Assembly: GCF_007483685.1 (NCBI RefSeq)
Contig: NZ_VMKN01000001.1
Coordinates: 3,104,143 to 3,168,142 of the forward strand
Origin: Litoribacter populi
GTDB lineage: Bacteria; Bacteroidota; Bacteroidia; Cytophagales; Cyclobacteriaceae
Direction: 5' to 3'
DNA: 64,000 nucleotides
Part shown: positions 35,661 through 44,334 of the stretch, piece by piece
Layout: each line of letters begins with the position of its first letter
Numbering within the stretch: the first letter of the stretch is position 1
The notes under the pieces: model-generated
Seen by the model: the letters and a program-made list of their open reading frames with translations, nothing else
Database searches by the model: none
Told to the model about the DNA's origin: nothing
Translations under genes and position numbers: made by a program

Positions 35661-36920
35661 TTAGCTATCCGACCCTCTGCAGTTGTTCGAAGACTCCTCC
35701 TCCATACGGGGCAACAGATACTCCCTGATATAGATCAGGTGGCAGGCTTCAAGGAACTTGAGCAGGTAATCAAACTGTATGAAAGTCTTGTCATCAAAAG
35801 TCCTTTCCAAGAGATCATATTCGGATAGACAATCGATATAGGCTAGGTCCAAAAGGTCTTCCCAACCTTCTTTGGAACTTAGCTTGAAAAAAGAAAACAA
35901 GACTTGGAAAGGATCTACGATTTCTTCCCCGGTCAAATGATGAGGATATTGCTCTACATCATTCAATTCTATTTGAAATAAATTTCCCTCCTTCGGAATA
36001 AACACGTGGCAGGCTTCCAAATTGATGGTAGGATCGGGCACTACCATATGTTTTAACAGTAAATCGGCAGAGTTAATCAGATCTATGATAAAACATTTTG
36101 AATGCATAAATTCACCAGGACTTCCCCCCGCGTACTTCACATCTGATGAGAAAAAGCCTTCCTTCAAGGTTTTTAAGATCGTCCTTGACCAAGCAATAGG
36201 ATAAGTAGAAAAAAACCACCTGATTTTCACCAGCTCCTCCTCTACCCTTTTTTCTTTTTCTATTCTTCTGGCGGCTTCATCCATTTCTGCCAGTAGGAAT
36301 TCCCTTAGATAGATTAAAAAAGAGGCCTCCAATAATTTATTAAATTGATTAAAATCAATGATGATGTCATCATACTGCCAGGTGCTGTTAAAGGTTTGCT
36401 CTGAAAGACAGGTATTGCTCCATTTCCGCAATATTTCAACCCATTCATTAAGGTCTTGAAGTCTAAAGAAATCCTCAATGCAGATCATGGGGTTTAAAAT
36501 TTCTTTTTTATCTAAAAATCTGGGCAAAAAATGGAGATTTGTCCATTTATCTCCGATTGTTAAAATTGATGGAGGAACTAAATTGGCCTCATCCACTTCG
36601 CTCGCTTTTCCCAAAAACAAATCCCTGTTCGGTGACCTAGGAGTGGAAAGATAATAACCCGCGGCGATAAGCTTTTCAAATTCACTTATACAACTTAAAT
36701 GTTTAGCGGGATCATCACTCATATGATAAGGAGAGTCCCTCGCAATACCCAGAAAAAGGGCTTGAAGATTATCCCTCCAATCAATAATTGAATAGTCATA
36801 CCGGAAAAAATCCTTGAAAATTTCAAAAGGATTATTTTTTTCCTCCATTGTTAATATTTCACTGATTTTCAAAAGTGGGTTCTTCACTTCTTCAGGTTTC
36901 AAAAAATCCTGTGGTTTCAT
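35661..36920 (-). CDS. Modular array protein, alpha-beta-alpha-beta (unrecognised family)
   Basis: A 419-residue protein, the longest of the array and twice the usual length because it holds two alpha-beta pairs. Alpha-1 runs about residues 18-105 and beta-1 about 128-225 (FLPRFLDKKEILNP, LNEWVEILRKWSNTCLS, FNKLLEASFLIYLREFLL). Alpha-2 runs about 230-305 (KYAGGSPGEFMHSKCF) and beta-2 about 320-408 (HHLTGEEIVDPFQVLFSFF, then LKFLEACHLIYIREYLLPRM). It has no signal peptide or membrane segment. The C-terminus is acidic and then Cys/Ser-rich (EEESSNNCRGSDS). Function is unknown. It lies seven bases after the next gene of the operon. Confidence 0.75.
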   Translation of the reverse strand: MKPQDFLKPEEVKNPLLKISEILTMEEKNNPFEIFKDFFRYDYSIIDWRDNLQALFLGIARDSPYHMSDDPAKHLSCISEFEKLIAAGYYLSTPRSPNRDLFLGKASEVDEANLVPPSILTIGDKWTNLHFLPRFLDKKEILNPMICIEDFFRLQDLNEWVEILRKWSNTCLSEQTFNSTWQYDDIIIDFNQFNKLLEASFLIYLREFLLAEMDEAARRIEKEKRVEEELVKIRWFFSTYPIAWSRTILKTLKEGFFSSDVKYAGGSPGEFMHSKCFIIDLINSADLLLKHMVVPDPTINLEACHVFIPKEGNLFQIELNDVEQYPHHLTGEEIVDPFQVLFSFFKLSSKEGWEDLLDLAYIDCLSEYDLLERTFDDKTFIQFDYLLKFLEACHLIYIREYLLPRMEEESSNNCRGSDS

Positions 36921-36927
36921 ATTTTTC

Positions 36928-37545
36928 TTATTTTTGAGGGTTATTAATAGGGTTAAGGGAGCGTAAATAAACTAAATAGGAAGCTTCCAGCAGCTTATGG
37001 AGACTTTCCATATCCTGGATCAGTTCACCATGGCTTGTAAATCCTTCCCAGGCTGAATTGGAAATGGATTCCTCTGCCCACTCATCCAGCTCATGCCTCC
37101 ACTCGGAAAGATTCCGGCAACTAAAGAAATTTTTAAAAGTTGTATAGGGTTGGAACATCTCTTCCTCAGTAAGGAAAAGAGGGTAAAGCTTCCACCAGAA
37201 AAAAATCTTATCATTATAATCAAACACTTTTGAAGTAGTAAGATTAGAGGGGTGCAGCTGCTCCACCGGGTCAGGAAGGGATTCCTGACTTTTAAGGATC
37301 CACGCCCCTTCAACAAGTTTTTTGATCATTTTCACGTGGTACAAAAAGTCCCCAGGACTTCCGCCATGCCAAATGGGCTTAGGGGTACAAATTCCTTTCA
37401 ACCAGGTATTAAGTAATTCCCGCCACTCCACAAGTTCTTTCTGAATCAGAAAAAAACTCTTTAAGACCAACATGGGGTCAGCCGTTTCCTCTTCACTCAG
37501 GTATAGCGGCAAATTTTTCAGGTAATCGAATCCTATTGAAGCCAT
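36928..37545 (-). CDS. Modular array protein, alpha-beta (unrecognised family)
   Basis: A 205-residue soluble protein of one alpha and one beta module. The first half shows LPLYLSEEETADPMLVLKSF and IWHGGSPGDFLYHVKMIKKL; the second shows LYPLFLTEEEMFQP, LSEWRHELDEWAEESIS and LHKLLEASYLVYLRSL. Here the alpha module also begins with the LSEEE-DP segment that usually opens beta modules, which suggests both modules derive from one ancestral unit. Tryptophans are frequent and regularly placed. Function is unknown. Confidence 0.75.
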   Translation of the reverse strand: MASIGFDYLKNLPLYLSEEETADPMLVLKSFFLIQKELVEWRELLNTWLKGICTPKPIWHGGSPGDFLYHVKMIKKLVEGAWILKSQESLPDPVEQLHPSNLTTSKVFDYNDKIFFWWKLYPLFLTEEEMFQPYTTFKNFFSCRNLSEWRHELDEWAEESISNSAWEGFTSHGELIQDMESLHKLLEASYLVYLRSLNPINNPQK

Positions 37546-37576
37546 ATTAATAAGGTTTAGTTAAAGAAGAATGTAT

Positions 37577-37678
37577 TTATAATTCTCTTAAAGCCTCCCT
37601 CACCTCGGGAAGGTTAATCTGTAGATTTTTGTCGCCGGATCTACAACCACAATCAATTATAAAGTAATTTTTCCTCCC
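37577..37678 (-). other. In-frame 33-codon open tail after a stop codon
   Basis: Directly after the TAA of the 184-residue gene the same frame stays open for 33 codons (ending in NLPEVREALREL) before the next TAA at 37577-37579. It includes DCGCRSGDK, comparable to NNCRGSDS at the end of the 419-residue protein. No ATG is present. It could be a native tail cut off by a nonsense change, or chance. Confidence 0.4.
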
Positions 37679-38233
37679 TTAGCCTTCTCTCAGGTATATC
37701 AGGTGGCAGGCTTCGAGCAATTTGATTAGGTTACGGTAGTCATTGAGAACTTCATCAATTGACCTAAAAGTATCAATTGAACAGTTGGATAAACATAATT
37801 TTCCCCAATCAACTATCAGGGTTTTCCACAACTGCAAATTTTGAATTTGAAAAAATTCATGTAATACCATCACTGGGTATTTAAACTCATCTTGGCTTAA
37901 CCATTTTGGAAGTTGTGAAATGCGATCAAAATAAGTGGAGCCCTTTATTATATTAAATTCACATGAGCTGTGCTGAATTCCTACATAAGTTTGGACTTGA
38001 AGCAACTCAGCTACTTCAAGAAGTTTTTCCCATTCGGAAATCATTTCTAGATGGCTTCCAGGGCTTTCTGATATCCATCGTGCCTCTTCAGAACAAATTC
38101 CACAAAGCAGCTCCCATAAATCCTCCTTCCAAATGGTTATTTCGGCTATGCTTTCGAAAAGTCTTTTTAACTCTTTCAATATTAAGATTAACTCTTCATT
38201 CTTATTATTCGGATACACTTTCCACTTCTCCAT
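37679..38233 (-). CDS. Modular array protein, alpha-beta (unrecognised family)
   Basis: A 184-residue soluble protein with an alpha module (WKEDLWELLCGICSE, then WISESPGSHLEMISEWEKLL, which is the clearest form of the alpha motif) and a beta module (LPKWLSQDEFKYPVMVLHEF, LQLWKTLIVDWGKLCLS, LIKLLEACHLIYLREG). The protein stops right after the LIYLRE motif, shorter than its relatives, and an in-frame open tail continues after the stop. It is preceded by about 100 bp without a gene. Function is unknown. Confidence 0.75.
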   Translation of the reverse strand: MEKWKVYPNNKNEELILILKELKRLFESIAEITIWKEDLWELLCGICSEEARWISESPGSHLEMISEWEKLLEVAELLQVQTYVGIQHSSCEFNIIKGSTYFDRISQLPKWLSQDEFKYPVMVLHEFFQIQNLQLWKTLIVDWGKLCLSNCSIDTFRSIDEVLNDYRNLIKLLEACHLIYLREG

Positions 38234-38331
38234 GAGCTAATGATTAAAGTATTAAAAATTTATTTTTTGATACTAGAGTTAAAAGTCCTGCCCACGCAAT
38301 TTATATCTATATAGGAGCAGGATAACAGGCA

Positions 38332-39033
38332 TTATTCCCCTTTACTACTTTCTGATACAGAATTGGTAGTGGCGCTTAATTCATGCGCCAGTTCTCTTAC
38401 ATATATCAGGTGGCATGCTTCCAAAAAGCAGTGTAGGACGATGTGAACGAAAAATAGGGAGCCTACTACTGGTGAGGTACTGGTTGATCTGGCACTAATG
38501 GATTCGAGTTCCCACTCTGTTAGGGCGGCTTTCAAGGCATCCAGTTCAATCAGTTTGGTAATATTGCGGATGGTGTCATGAGGCACAAGGATTTCGGCAT
38601 GGTCGAGGGTACGTGGGAAAAATTTATATACCTGGTCTAGTTTGGCGTTTTGAACCAATTCTTGGGCTGGTATGAGGTTTTGTTTGGTGATGTTTTTGAC
38701 TGTGCCGAGGGTTTCTTTATGGTTTTCGGAAAGCTGGTATGCTGCTTCGAGGAGTTTCCGAAACTCCTGTAAAAATGCATGCATTTGGGCTTTTTCTTCC
38801 TTTTTCCAGTCGGGGGTATGGGAAAAAATATTGGCGACTATAGTCTCCAGAAACAATCTGCTTTCTGGCAGGGTATGGGAGTTGGTGAAGAAGTTTCGGA
38901 TGGTCTCCAGGGGACCTATCGGATTTTTTCGCCGTAGGATATGGTGTAGGTTATTTTGTGTTTTGGTGGTGGTGAAATCAGTGCCGCATATGGCTCTGCT
39001 GTACTTTCCGTAGTTGTAGTTGATGACGTTCAT
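38332..39033 (-). CDS. Modular array protein, alpha-beta (unrecognised family), first gene of the array
   Basis: A 233-residue soluble protein. The alpha module (about residues 30-108) has NPIGPLETIRNFF and FLQEFRKLLEAAYQLSENH but has lost the SPG motif. The beta module (about 128-220) has FFPRTLDHAEILVPHDTI, LKAALTEWELESIS and CFLEACHLIYVREL. The visibly less AT-rich sequence and the lost motif mark it as a diverged copy. It is transcribed divergently from the XRE-type regulator, 131 bp away, and is the likely first gene of the operon. Function is unknown. Confidence 0.75.
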   Translation of the reverse strand: MNVINYNYGKYSRAICGTDFTTTKTQNNLHHILRRKNPIGPLETIRNFFTNSHTLPESRLFLETIVANIFSHTPDWKKEEKAQMHAFLQEFRKLLEAAYQLSENHKETLGTVKNITKQNLIPAQELVQNAKLDQVYKFFPRTLDHAEILVPHDTIRNITKLIELDALKAALTEWELESISARSTSTSPVVGSLFFVHIVLHCFLEACHLIYVRELAHELSATTNSVSESSKGE

Positions 39034-39164
39034 AGCTTTGTGTTTTTAGGTTTTGTTGCATTTTATCTCTGAAATGGTTTAATTAGTCTATACTTGTTTT
39101 TTATTATCTAAAGATAGAGACTTAAAGACACAAAGTCAAGTCTTTTATCCTAAATTATTTTAAA
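39034..39164. promoter_or_regulatory. Divergent promoter region between the array and its regulator gene
   Basis: A 131-bp AT-rich gap between divergent genes. It contains TCTATACTTG (about 39087-39096), which resembles the Bacteroidota -7 box TAnnTTTG, and inverted AT-rich stretches around TAAAGATAGAGACTTAAAGA. The regulator may bind here. No exact operator repeat was found. Confidence 0.4.
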
Positions 39165-39605
39165 ATGAATGATATTGTCGACAGGATTGGAGAATTTGCC
39201 AAGGTTCGGAACATCAGTATCCGAAAGATTGAACACGCTATCGGCGCGAGTAATGGAACGCTATCAAAATCAATTGGTAAGGAGAGGGATATCCAGACGA
39301 GATGGCTGGCAAAATTTATGGTGGAGTTTCCGGAAGTCAACCCTACTTGGCTTTTGACGGGGAAAGGGAGTGTGTTGTTGAATTCTGAGGGCCATCAGCC
39401 ACCAAGGATGGATGATCCTATTCAGGATTATCCCCTATTTCAAAACCAGACGGAGGAGGTGATTCATTCACTGAAAAAAGTGATTCACGCTTTGGAAGGG
39501 CAATTGGAGGAGAAGGAAAAGGTGGTGCAGTTGAAGGATAGGATAATAAGGGATTTGGAGGAAGAAGTGGAGGAATTGAGGAAGAAATTAGAGGGGAAAA
39601 AATAG
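39165..39605 (+). CDS. XRE-type helix-turn-helix transcriptional regulator with coiled-coil tail
   Basis: A 146-residue protein. The N-terminal 65 residues form a helix-turn-helix of the phage-repressor type (IRKIEHAIGASNGTLSKSIG is the recognition part), followed by NPTWLLTGKGSVLL, a very common ending of this domain in short Bacteroidota regulators. The C-terminal third (about residues 95-146) is a long charged helix with heptad-like spacing (LEGQLEEKEKVVQLKD), probably a dimerising coiled coil. It is divergent from the modular array and likely regulates it; this is inferred from position only. Family B repeat starts within about 10 bp of its stop. Confidence 0.85.
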   Translation: MNDIVDRIGEFAKVRNISIRKIEHAIGASNGTLSKSIGKERDIQTRWLAKFMVEFPEVNPTWLLTGKGSVLLNSEGHQPPRMDDPIQDYPLFQNQTEEVIHSLKKVIHALEGQLEEKEKVVQLKDRIIRDLEEEVEELRKKLEGKK

Positions 39606-40425
39606 GGAGTTGTCGTGGTTGTCGGTCCCGAAGACGCTCCGCTGTTCGGGACTGTTGTCCTGGACCTGCGGTCCTCAGTTGTCATTGTTCTATTCTGTGT
39701 GCAGCCACGGGCGGGATGAGGGTACCGCAGCGACGACACCCCCAATCCCTAAAGGGGAGCTAGATTAGGGGAAGAAACGTAGACCACGCTATTATGCCTG
39801 CATCCCAGCCGTAAATAAATTCCTGCTGGGCGCGGAAGTAGAACAAGACAACTACGACAACCGAGCCGGGGAAGCGAAGCTGACCCGCGGCGGGACAACA
39901 GCGAAGCGGACAACTACTAGGTAGTTGAGAATTCGGAATGAGGAATTAATAATGAATGATGAACGCTGAATGATGAATGATGAAGTGGGTTCTGGCAGCC
40001 TTCATCCCTCCCGTAGGTAAATTCCTGCTGGGCGCGGAAATAGAACAATGACAACAACGACAACCGAGCCGGGGAGGCGCAGCCGACTCACGGCGGGACA
40101 ACAGCGAAGCGGACAACTACTAGGTAATGGAGAATTAGGAATGAGGAATTAATAATGAATGATGAACGCTGAATGATGAATGATGAAGTGGATGCAGGAA
40201 GGAAACGCTCAGCTCTGAACTAACGTCATTCCTCTCTGCGATCACTGCGTTCTCTCTTTGCGCCGTGGCGAGAAATCTTATTACGTACAGAGAGGCACAG
40301 CCTCAATTTTCACCGTCCCAAGGCACAGCCTCGGGACAACCGGGATTTGGAGGAGCAGCTTGCAGAATTGCGCGCTGGGCGGTGAGCGGTGGGCGGTGTC
40401 GGTCGAAAAGACGTGTTATGGGCGC
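39606..40425. repeat. Family B palindromic repeat block
   Basis: Starts with GTCGTGGTTGTCGGTCCCGAAG directly after the regulator gene, then family B arms twice (GGTAAATTCCTGCTGGGCGC; ACAACAGCGAAGCGGACAAC at 39894 and 40096), each followed by the simple sequence GAATGATGAACGCTGAATGA. The stretch 40230-40420 holds fragments such as TTTGCGCCGTGGCGAGAAAT and a short AAGGCACAGCCTC repeat. No gene is seen. Confidence 0.85.
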
Positions 40426-41352
40426 TTACCGGATCATTACAACGTACTCCTCGCTTTCAAAAGGTACAGCACCAAAGGATTCCTTCCATTGAACCAAACC
40501 TGGAACCAACTCCCTCGTACCTGGATGGTAGGAGGTGCCGAGGCTGAAGAGCTTTTTGTGGCTGAAGAGGTCAAATAGGTGGAAAAAGAGGTAATCCAGT
40601 GCTTTGAGCTTTCTGCCTCTTTCGGTGGTCGCGGTATATTGAGCTTTTACTACGTGCTTGTCCACAAACAGAGTTGTTCCCGCCAATAGCTCTCCTTCAT
40701 GGTACAGATCCCACTGTTCTAGTGGGTTATTCTGTCCGAGTTGTGTGATTTCTTGGAGGGAATGTACGGGGCGGTTGTCAAATTTAAGGTCCAGATGCGG
40801 GATCAGCACTTTTTCCCAGAAGAGCTGGAAGGATTCGGCTTTCTTGATTTCGGGGGTTATGCGTTGGGAGTTCCTGATCTTGTAAAGTGCCCTCTCTTTT
40901 ATCCCATTGGGTAAAGGAACTGCATGTATAATGTCCTCACCGGTTTTTCTCCCTCCTACCTTCAGGATGCTTTCCTTTAGTGCCTGCTGATTCCCATCCG
41001 CATAGAAGTCGGGAAGGCATTTAAGATGGATTTCTGTGATCTTTTCTTTTTTGTAATACCTGACCAATTCCTGGAGGAAGCTTTCGAGTTCGTCAGGCTG
41101 AAGCCCCTTATGCACCACCAGTCCCCCGTAGGTCAGTCCCTTGTGGGAAAAGATCCTATCTCCTATCCGGTGGCTGGGGAAAATGGCTTTGGGTTGGCTG
41201 TGGTGGTAGATAATCACCGACCTGTCCTCAAACCTGTTCCCGTGGTATTCCATGAAGGAGCGGGAATGTTGGAAGATGGCGTTGGAGCTGCTGTCTACTA
41301 GGCGTTCCCAGTCGTGTCGGAGTTGGGGGTTGTATTTCCTTACCTCTATCAT
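40426..41352 (-). CDS. GNAT/FemAB-like acyltransferase
   Basis: A protein of 308 residues when started at the ATG 41350-41352 (MIEVRKYNPQLRHDWERLV). The frame is open further upstream to 41436, but that part does not look like protein. The N-terminal region (WERLVDSSSNAIFQHSRSFM) and the later EGELLAGTTLFVDKHVVKAQ followed by LDYLFFHLFDLF are typical of GNAT-fold proteins of the FemAB/lipid II or sugar acyltransferase type. Substrate is unknown. It could modify a cell-envelope glycan or peptide, in line with the exostosin-like gene nearby. Confidence 0.7.
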   Translation of the reverse strand: MIEVRKYNPQLRHDWERLVDSSSNAIFQHSRSFMEYHGNRFEDRSVIIYHHSQPKAIFPSHRIGDRIFSHKGLTYGGLVVHKGLQPDELESFLQELVRYYKKEKITEIHLKCLPDFYADGNQQALKESILKVGGRKTGEDIIHAVPLPNGIKERALYKIRNSQRITPEIKKAESFQLFWEKVLIPHLDLKFDNRPVHSLQEITQLGQNNPLEQWDLYHEGELLAGTTLFVDKHVVKAQYTATTERGRKLKALDYLFFHLFDLFSHKKLFSLGTSYHPGTRELVPGLVQWKESFGAVPFESEEYVVMIR

Positions 41353-41420
41353 CTTTGCAATGCTTCGCCCGGTCAACCGCATGTCAGCGCCTTGCGGAAA
41401 GAAAGGGGAAGTGTATTGGT

Positions 41421-41953
41421 TTGGTATTACCGACAATTATAAGTTTAAAATATCGTATAAGCAATTTTGGGTTTCGTGGTTGTCCGTCCCGAAGACGCTC
41501 CGCTGTTCGGGTCTGTTGTCTCGGACCTGCGGTCCTCAGTTGTCATGGTTGTCATTGTTCTATGTAGTGTGCAGCCACGGAATGGATGAAGGTACCGCAG
41601 CAACAACAATGAAGGTGGGTTACGGCAGTCTTCATCCCGCCCGTAAATAATTTCCTGCTGGGCGCGGAGGTAGAACAAGGACAACAATGACAACTTAGCC
41701 GGGGAGGCGAAGTCGACCCACGGCGGGACAACAGCGAAGCGAACAACTACTAGGTAATGGAGAATTAGGAATGAGGAATTAATAATGAATGATGAATGCT
41801 GAATGATGAATGATGAAGTGGGTTACGGCAGCCTTCATCCCAGCCGTAGGTAAATTCCTGCTGGGCGCGAAGGTAGAACAATGACAACAATGACAACTTA
41901 GCCGGGGAGGCGAAGCCGACTCACGGCTGGACAACCACGACAACAATGACACC
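41421..41953. repeat. Family B repeat block preceded by a duplicated GGTATTACCGACAATT element
   Basis: From 41423 GGTATTACCGACAATTATAA and AGTTTAAAATATCG repeat a sequence at 32300. Family B starts at about 41475 (GTGGTTGTCCGTCCCGAAG) and ends near 41945, close to the stop of the next gene. No gene is seen. Confidence 0.8.
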
Positions 41954-43045
41954 TCACTCTTTCCACCCATAATGTACGCTATGATACTCACCAAGCACGT
42001 AGACCTTATCGTATTCTCCTGATACAAGGTTGGCCACTATGGCTTGCGGGGTGAGTTGGGATTGGTAGAGGGATGTTAAGTTAGTTCTGAGTTCCTCTAT
42101 TTTTTCCTGGGGCAAAGATAAGAAGGTGTTTATTTTTTCATTTACGTCTTGCAGATTTTCGAAGGTGAGGCAATTTAAATCAGGTGCGAAGGTGGGCTTC
42201 ATCACTCGGGCGTACTCGCTTTGCATGATGGGAATACAACCTGCGGACATGGCTTCCACGATGTTGTGGCAAAGGGGCATCACCACTCCCGGAAATGCGA
42301 AGAAAAACTCAAACCTGCCTAAGTATGCTCTGATCTTCGATTGGCAGATCGGGGTGCCCTTGCTGCAGTTAAGGATTACGAGTTTGTGATCCTGCTTGGA
42401 ATCGAGAAAGTCCTCCAACTCCTGTTCCCCGCACAGTTCCAAGAATGCTGGATGTTGGTTCAGCTGTTTATATAGCGGATACCGGCTGATGACGTTGAAG
42501 GTGTTCTCGTTGTCCGTCTGGCTATAATTTTTCTCCTCAAAGCTTCCGATGAAGATTATGGATCTATTGCGGGGCTGTGTTTCCTTTATTTCCTCATTCC
42601 AATAACCCCGGAAATACATCTCAGGGTGTTGGCCGATGGGGATATGGTAAGATTTATCCCGGGATGAACGGCCAAAATAATCCAGGCTGATGTTGCTATC
42701 GTTGAAAGTTAGGCAGGTGGTGTTTTTTGGGGGGTGGCCGAATGTAATGTCTTTTTCCTGAAACAGGTATTGTGTGGAGCTGTCCTTTTTGAAGTAGTAC
42801 CTATCTCCCAGGCTCATCTGTATATACACCCTATGGCCATTCATCAGAAAGAATTTGATCAGCAGGTAGAGGTATCGGCTGTATCGTTTGGCTTGGGTGA
42901 GTTCAAAATGGACGATGGGTTGTCCCCTATCCTTTTGGGATCCCATGTACCGCTGGTAAACCCACAGCACGGAGAGATAATCCCGCAGATTTTGCGTTTG
43001 GACGGCAAGGTGGTAGCGTAGGGATTTGTATTTGCGTAGAAGCAT
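41954..43045 (-). CDS. Exostosin-like glycosyltransferase
   Basis: A 363-residue protein with a GT-B-like second half: IFIGSFEEKNYSQ (about residue 183), FEFFFAFPGVVMPLCHNIVE and AMSAGCIPIMQSEYARVM (about residues 268-285). The GCIPI segment with preceding glutamate is the donor-binding region of exostosin-type and related glycosyltransferases. There is no signal peptide or membrane segment. It is flanked by family B repeats on both sides, so it is probably a single-gene unit. Donor and acceptor are unknown. Confidence 0.65.
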   Translation of the reverse strand: MLLRKYKSLRYHLAVQTQNLRDYLSVLWVYQRYMGSQKDRGQPIVHFELTQAKRYSRYLYLLIKFFLMNGHRVYIQMSLGDRYYFKKDSSTQYLFQEKDITFGHPPKNTTCLTFNDSNISLDYFGRSSRDKSYHIPIGQHPEMYFRGYWNEEIKETQPRNRSIIFIGSFEEKNYSQTDNENTFNVISRYPLYKQLNQHPAFLELCGEQELEDFLDSKQDHKLVILNCSKGTPICQSKIRAYLGRFEFFFAFPGVVMPLCHNIVEAMSAGCIPIMQSEYARVMKPTFAPDLNCLTFENLQDVNEKINTFLSLPQEKIEELRTNLTSLYQSQLTPQAIVANLVSGEYDKVYVLGEYHSVHYGWKE

Positions 43046-43565
43046 GGTGGTTGTGGCTAACTCGTTTTAATTTACGATCAAAATGGCGGATTAAAAAATG
43101 GTATTCGTGGTTGTCCTCCCGAAGACGCTTCGCTGTTCGGGTCTGTTGTCTCGGCCCGCTATCGCGGACCTGGGTTGTCATTGTTGTCAGTGTTCTATGT
43201 AGTGTGCAGCCACGGAAGGGATGAAGGTTCTTCAGCGACGACACCCCCAACCCCTAAAGGGGAGCTAGATTAAGGGAAGAAATGTAGACCACGCTACTAT
43301 GCCTTCATCCCAGCCGTAGGTAAATTCCTGCTGGGCGCGGAGGTAGAACAAAGACAACCCTGACAACCGAGCCGGGGAGGCGAAGCCGACCCACGGCGGG
43401 ACAACAGCGAAGCGGACAACTACTAGGTAATGGAGAATTAGGAATGAGGAATTAATAATGAATGATGAAGTGGTTCAGGAAAGAAACGCTTAGTTCTGAT
43501 CATAACGTCACTCCTCCTTGCGTCCGCTGCATCCTCTTTGCGCCGTGGCGAGAAATCGTTTTGTT
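43046..43565. repeat. Family B repeat block
   Basis: Family B from about 43105 (CGTGGTTGTCCTCCCGAAG) to about 43425 (GCGAAGCGGACAACTACTAG), followed by simple GAATTAGGAATGAGGAATTA sequence and TTTGCGCCGTGGCGAGAAAT. No gene is seen. Confidence 0.85.
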
Positions 43566-43620
43566 CACCCAAACCACCGTTTTGTTTGCTGAAAGTGGCG
43601 TTTGTCAATTGGGGATGGAA
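43566..43620 (+). promoter_or_regulatory. Conserved upstream element, copy 1
   Basis: It begins CACCCAAACCACC, then TTTTGTTTG, then GTGGCGTTTGTCAATTGGG. It aligns along its length with 44706-44760, which lies just upstream of another short gene. CCAC...GTGG can form a small hairpin. It could be a promoter or leader, or a duplicated remnant. Confidence 0.45.
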
Positions 43621-43669
43621 AGGTGATGGTCATCGGGTATGTTTGTAGAGTGATAATGATACAGGTTCT

Positions 43670-44275
43670 ATGATCCCGATAGTATTACTTCAAGACAGCA
43701 GCTTTATGTTTACCGGCACCCGGGGATTTTGTTTCTTCGAGGCGGGGGCGCAGAGCGTGTCATTGGGTTTGCTGGGGTTGGAGGAGCAAGCGAAGAATGT
43801 GCTGGTGGAATACTTTCGGAAGGCTTCGCTGTCTAAGAAGATAAGTTCGTACAACCAGCCGAGCCGCAACCGGACGGTGATGGTGGAAGGCGACAGGAGG
43901 ATTGAACTGGAGGATCCGCTTATACATAGGAAGGATGCGAATAGCATGCGGGAGGAACTGGAGAACAGGGATGCTTTCATCTTTATGTTTGACGGCAAGC
44001 GGGCTCTGGACGATGTGGACTATGCCATACAGGTGAAGGTGCATATGGAGTTCATCAACCGGGTAATCAACGGCCACAAGATCATCGTGCCCATCGCCAC
44101 CTTCAGGGACAGGGATGAGAAAAAGCTCTTGGGCACACACAAATTAGAATCGAAATTCTTTCTTGAAAACCAGCTGGGCAACTGTCTGCTGGGCTTCAAC
44201 ATTCACGATATTGTCCTGGCCAACATGGAAAGCGAGACCCATTTGGCTGAGATCAAAAAAGCTTTGTTTCATTAG
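43670..44275 (+). CDS. Hypothetical protein, possibly GTPase-like fold remnant
   Basis: A 201-residue protein of unknown function. There is no signal peptide or membrane segment. The middle part (RDAFIFMFDGKRALDD) and later NGHKIIVPIATFRDRDEKK resemble the beta-strands after switch II and the NKxD region of small GTPases, but no P-loop is seen before them, so this is only a weak structural hint. It starts with MIPIVLLQDSS. It is followed by a convincing terminator and family B repeat. It is moderately GC-rich like the chromosomal genes around it. Confidence 0.6.
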   Translation: MIPIVLLQDSSFMFTGTRGFCFFEAGAQSVSLGLLGLEEQAKNVLVEYFRKASLSKKISSYNQPSRNRTVMVEGDRRIELEDPLIHRKDANSMREELENRDAFIFMFDGKRALDDVDYAIQVKVHMEFINRVINGHKIIVPIATFRDRDEKKLLGTHKLESKFFLENQLGNCLLGFNIHDIVLANMESETHLAEIKKALFH

Positions 44276-44298
44276 GAAACAAGGGTGGTTGAACAATT

Positions 44299-44334
44299 GA
44301 AAAAGGTGGCTGTGTTACGGCTGCCTTTTTTTTG
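44299..44334 (+). terminator. Rho-independent terminator
   Basis: AAAAAGGTGGC and GCTGCCTTTTT form an 11-bp stem (two G-U pairs) around a 9-base loop, followed by a run of T. It lies 24 bp after the stop of the gene at 43670-44275. Confidence 0.8.

Noticed and set aside
39165-39605. Prophage remnant, considered because of the repressor-like regulator
   Set aside because: No integrase, structural or lysis genes around it; this type of short regulator is common outside phages in Bacteroidota.
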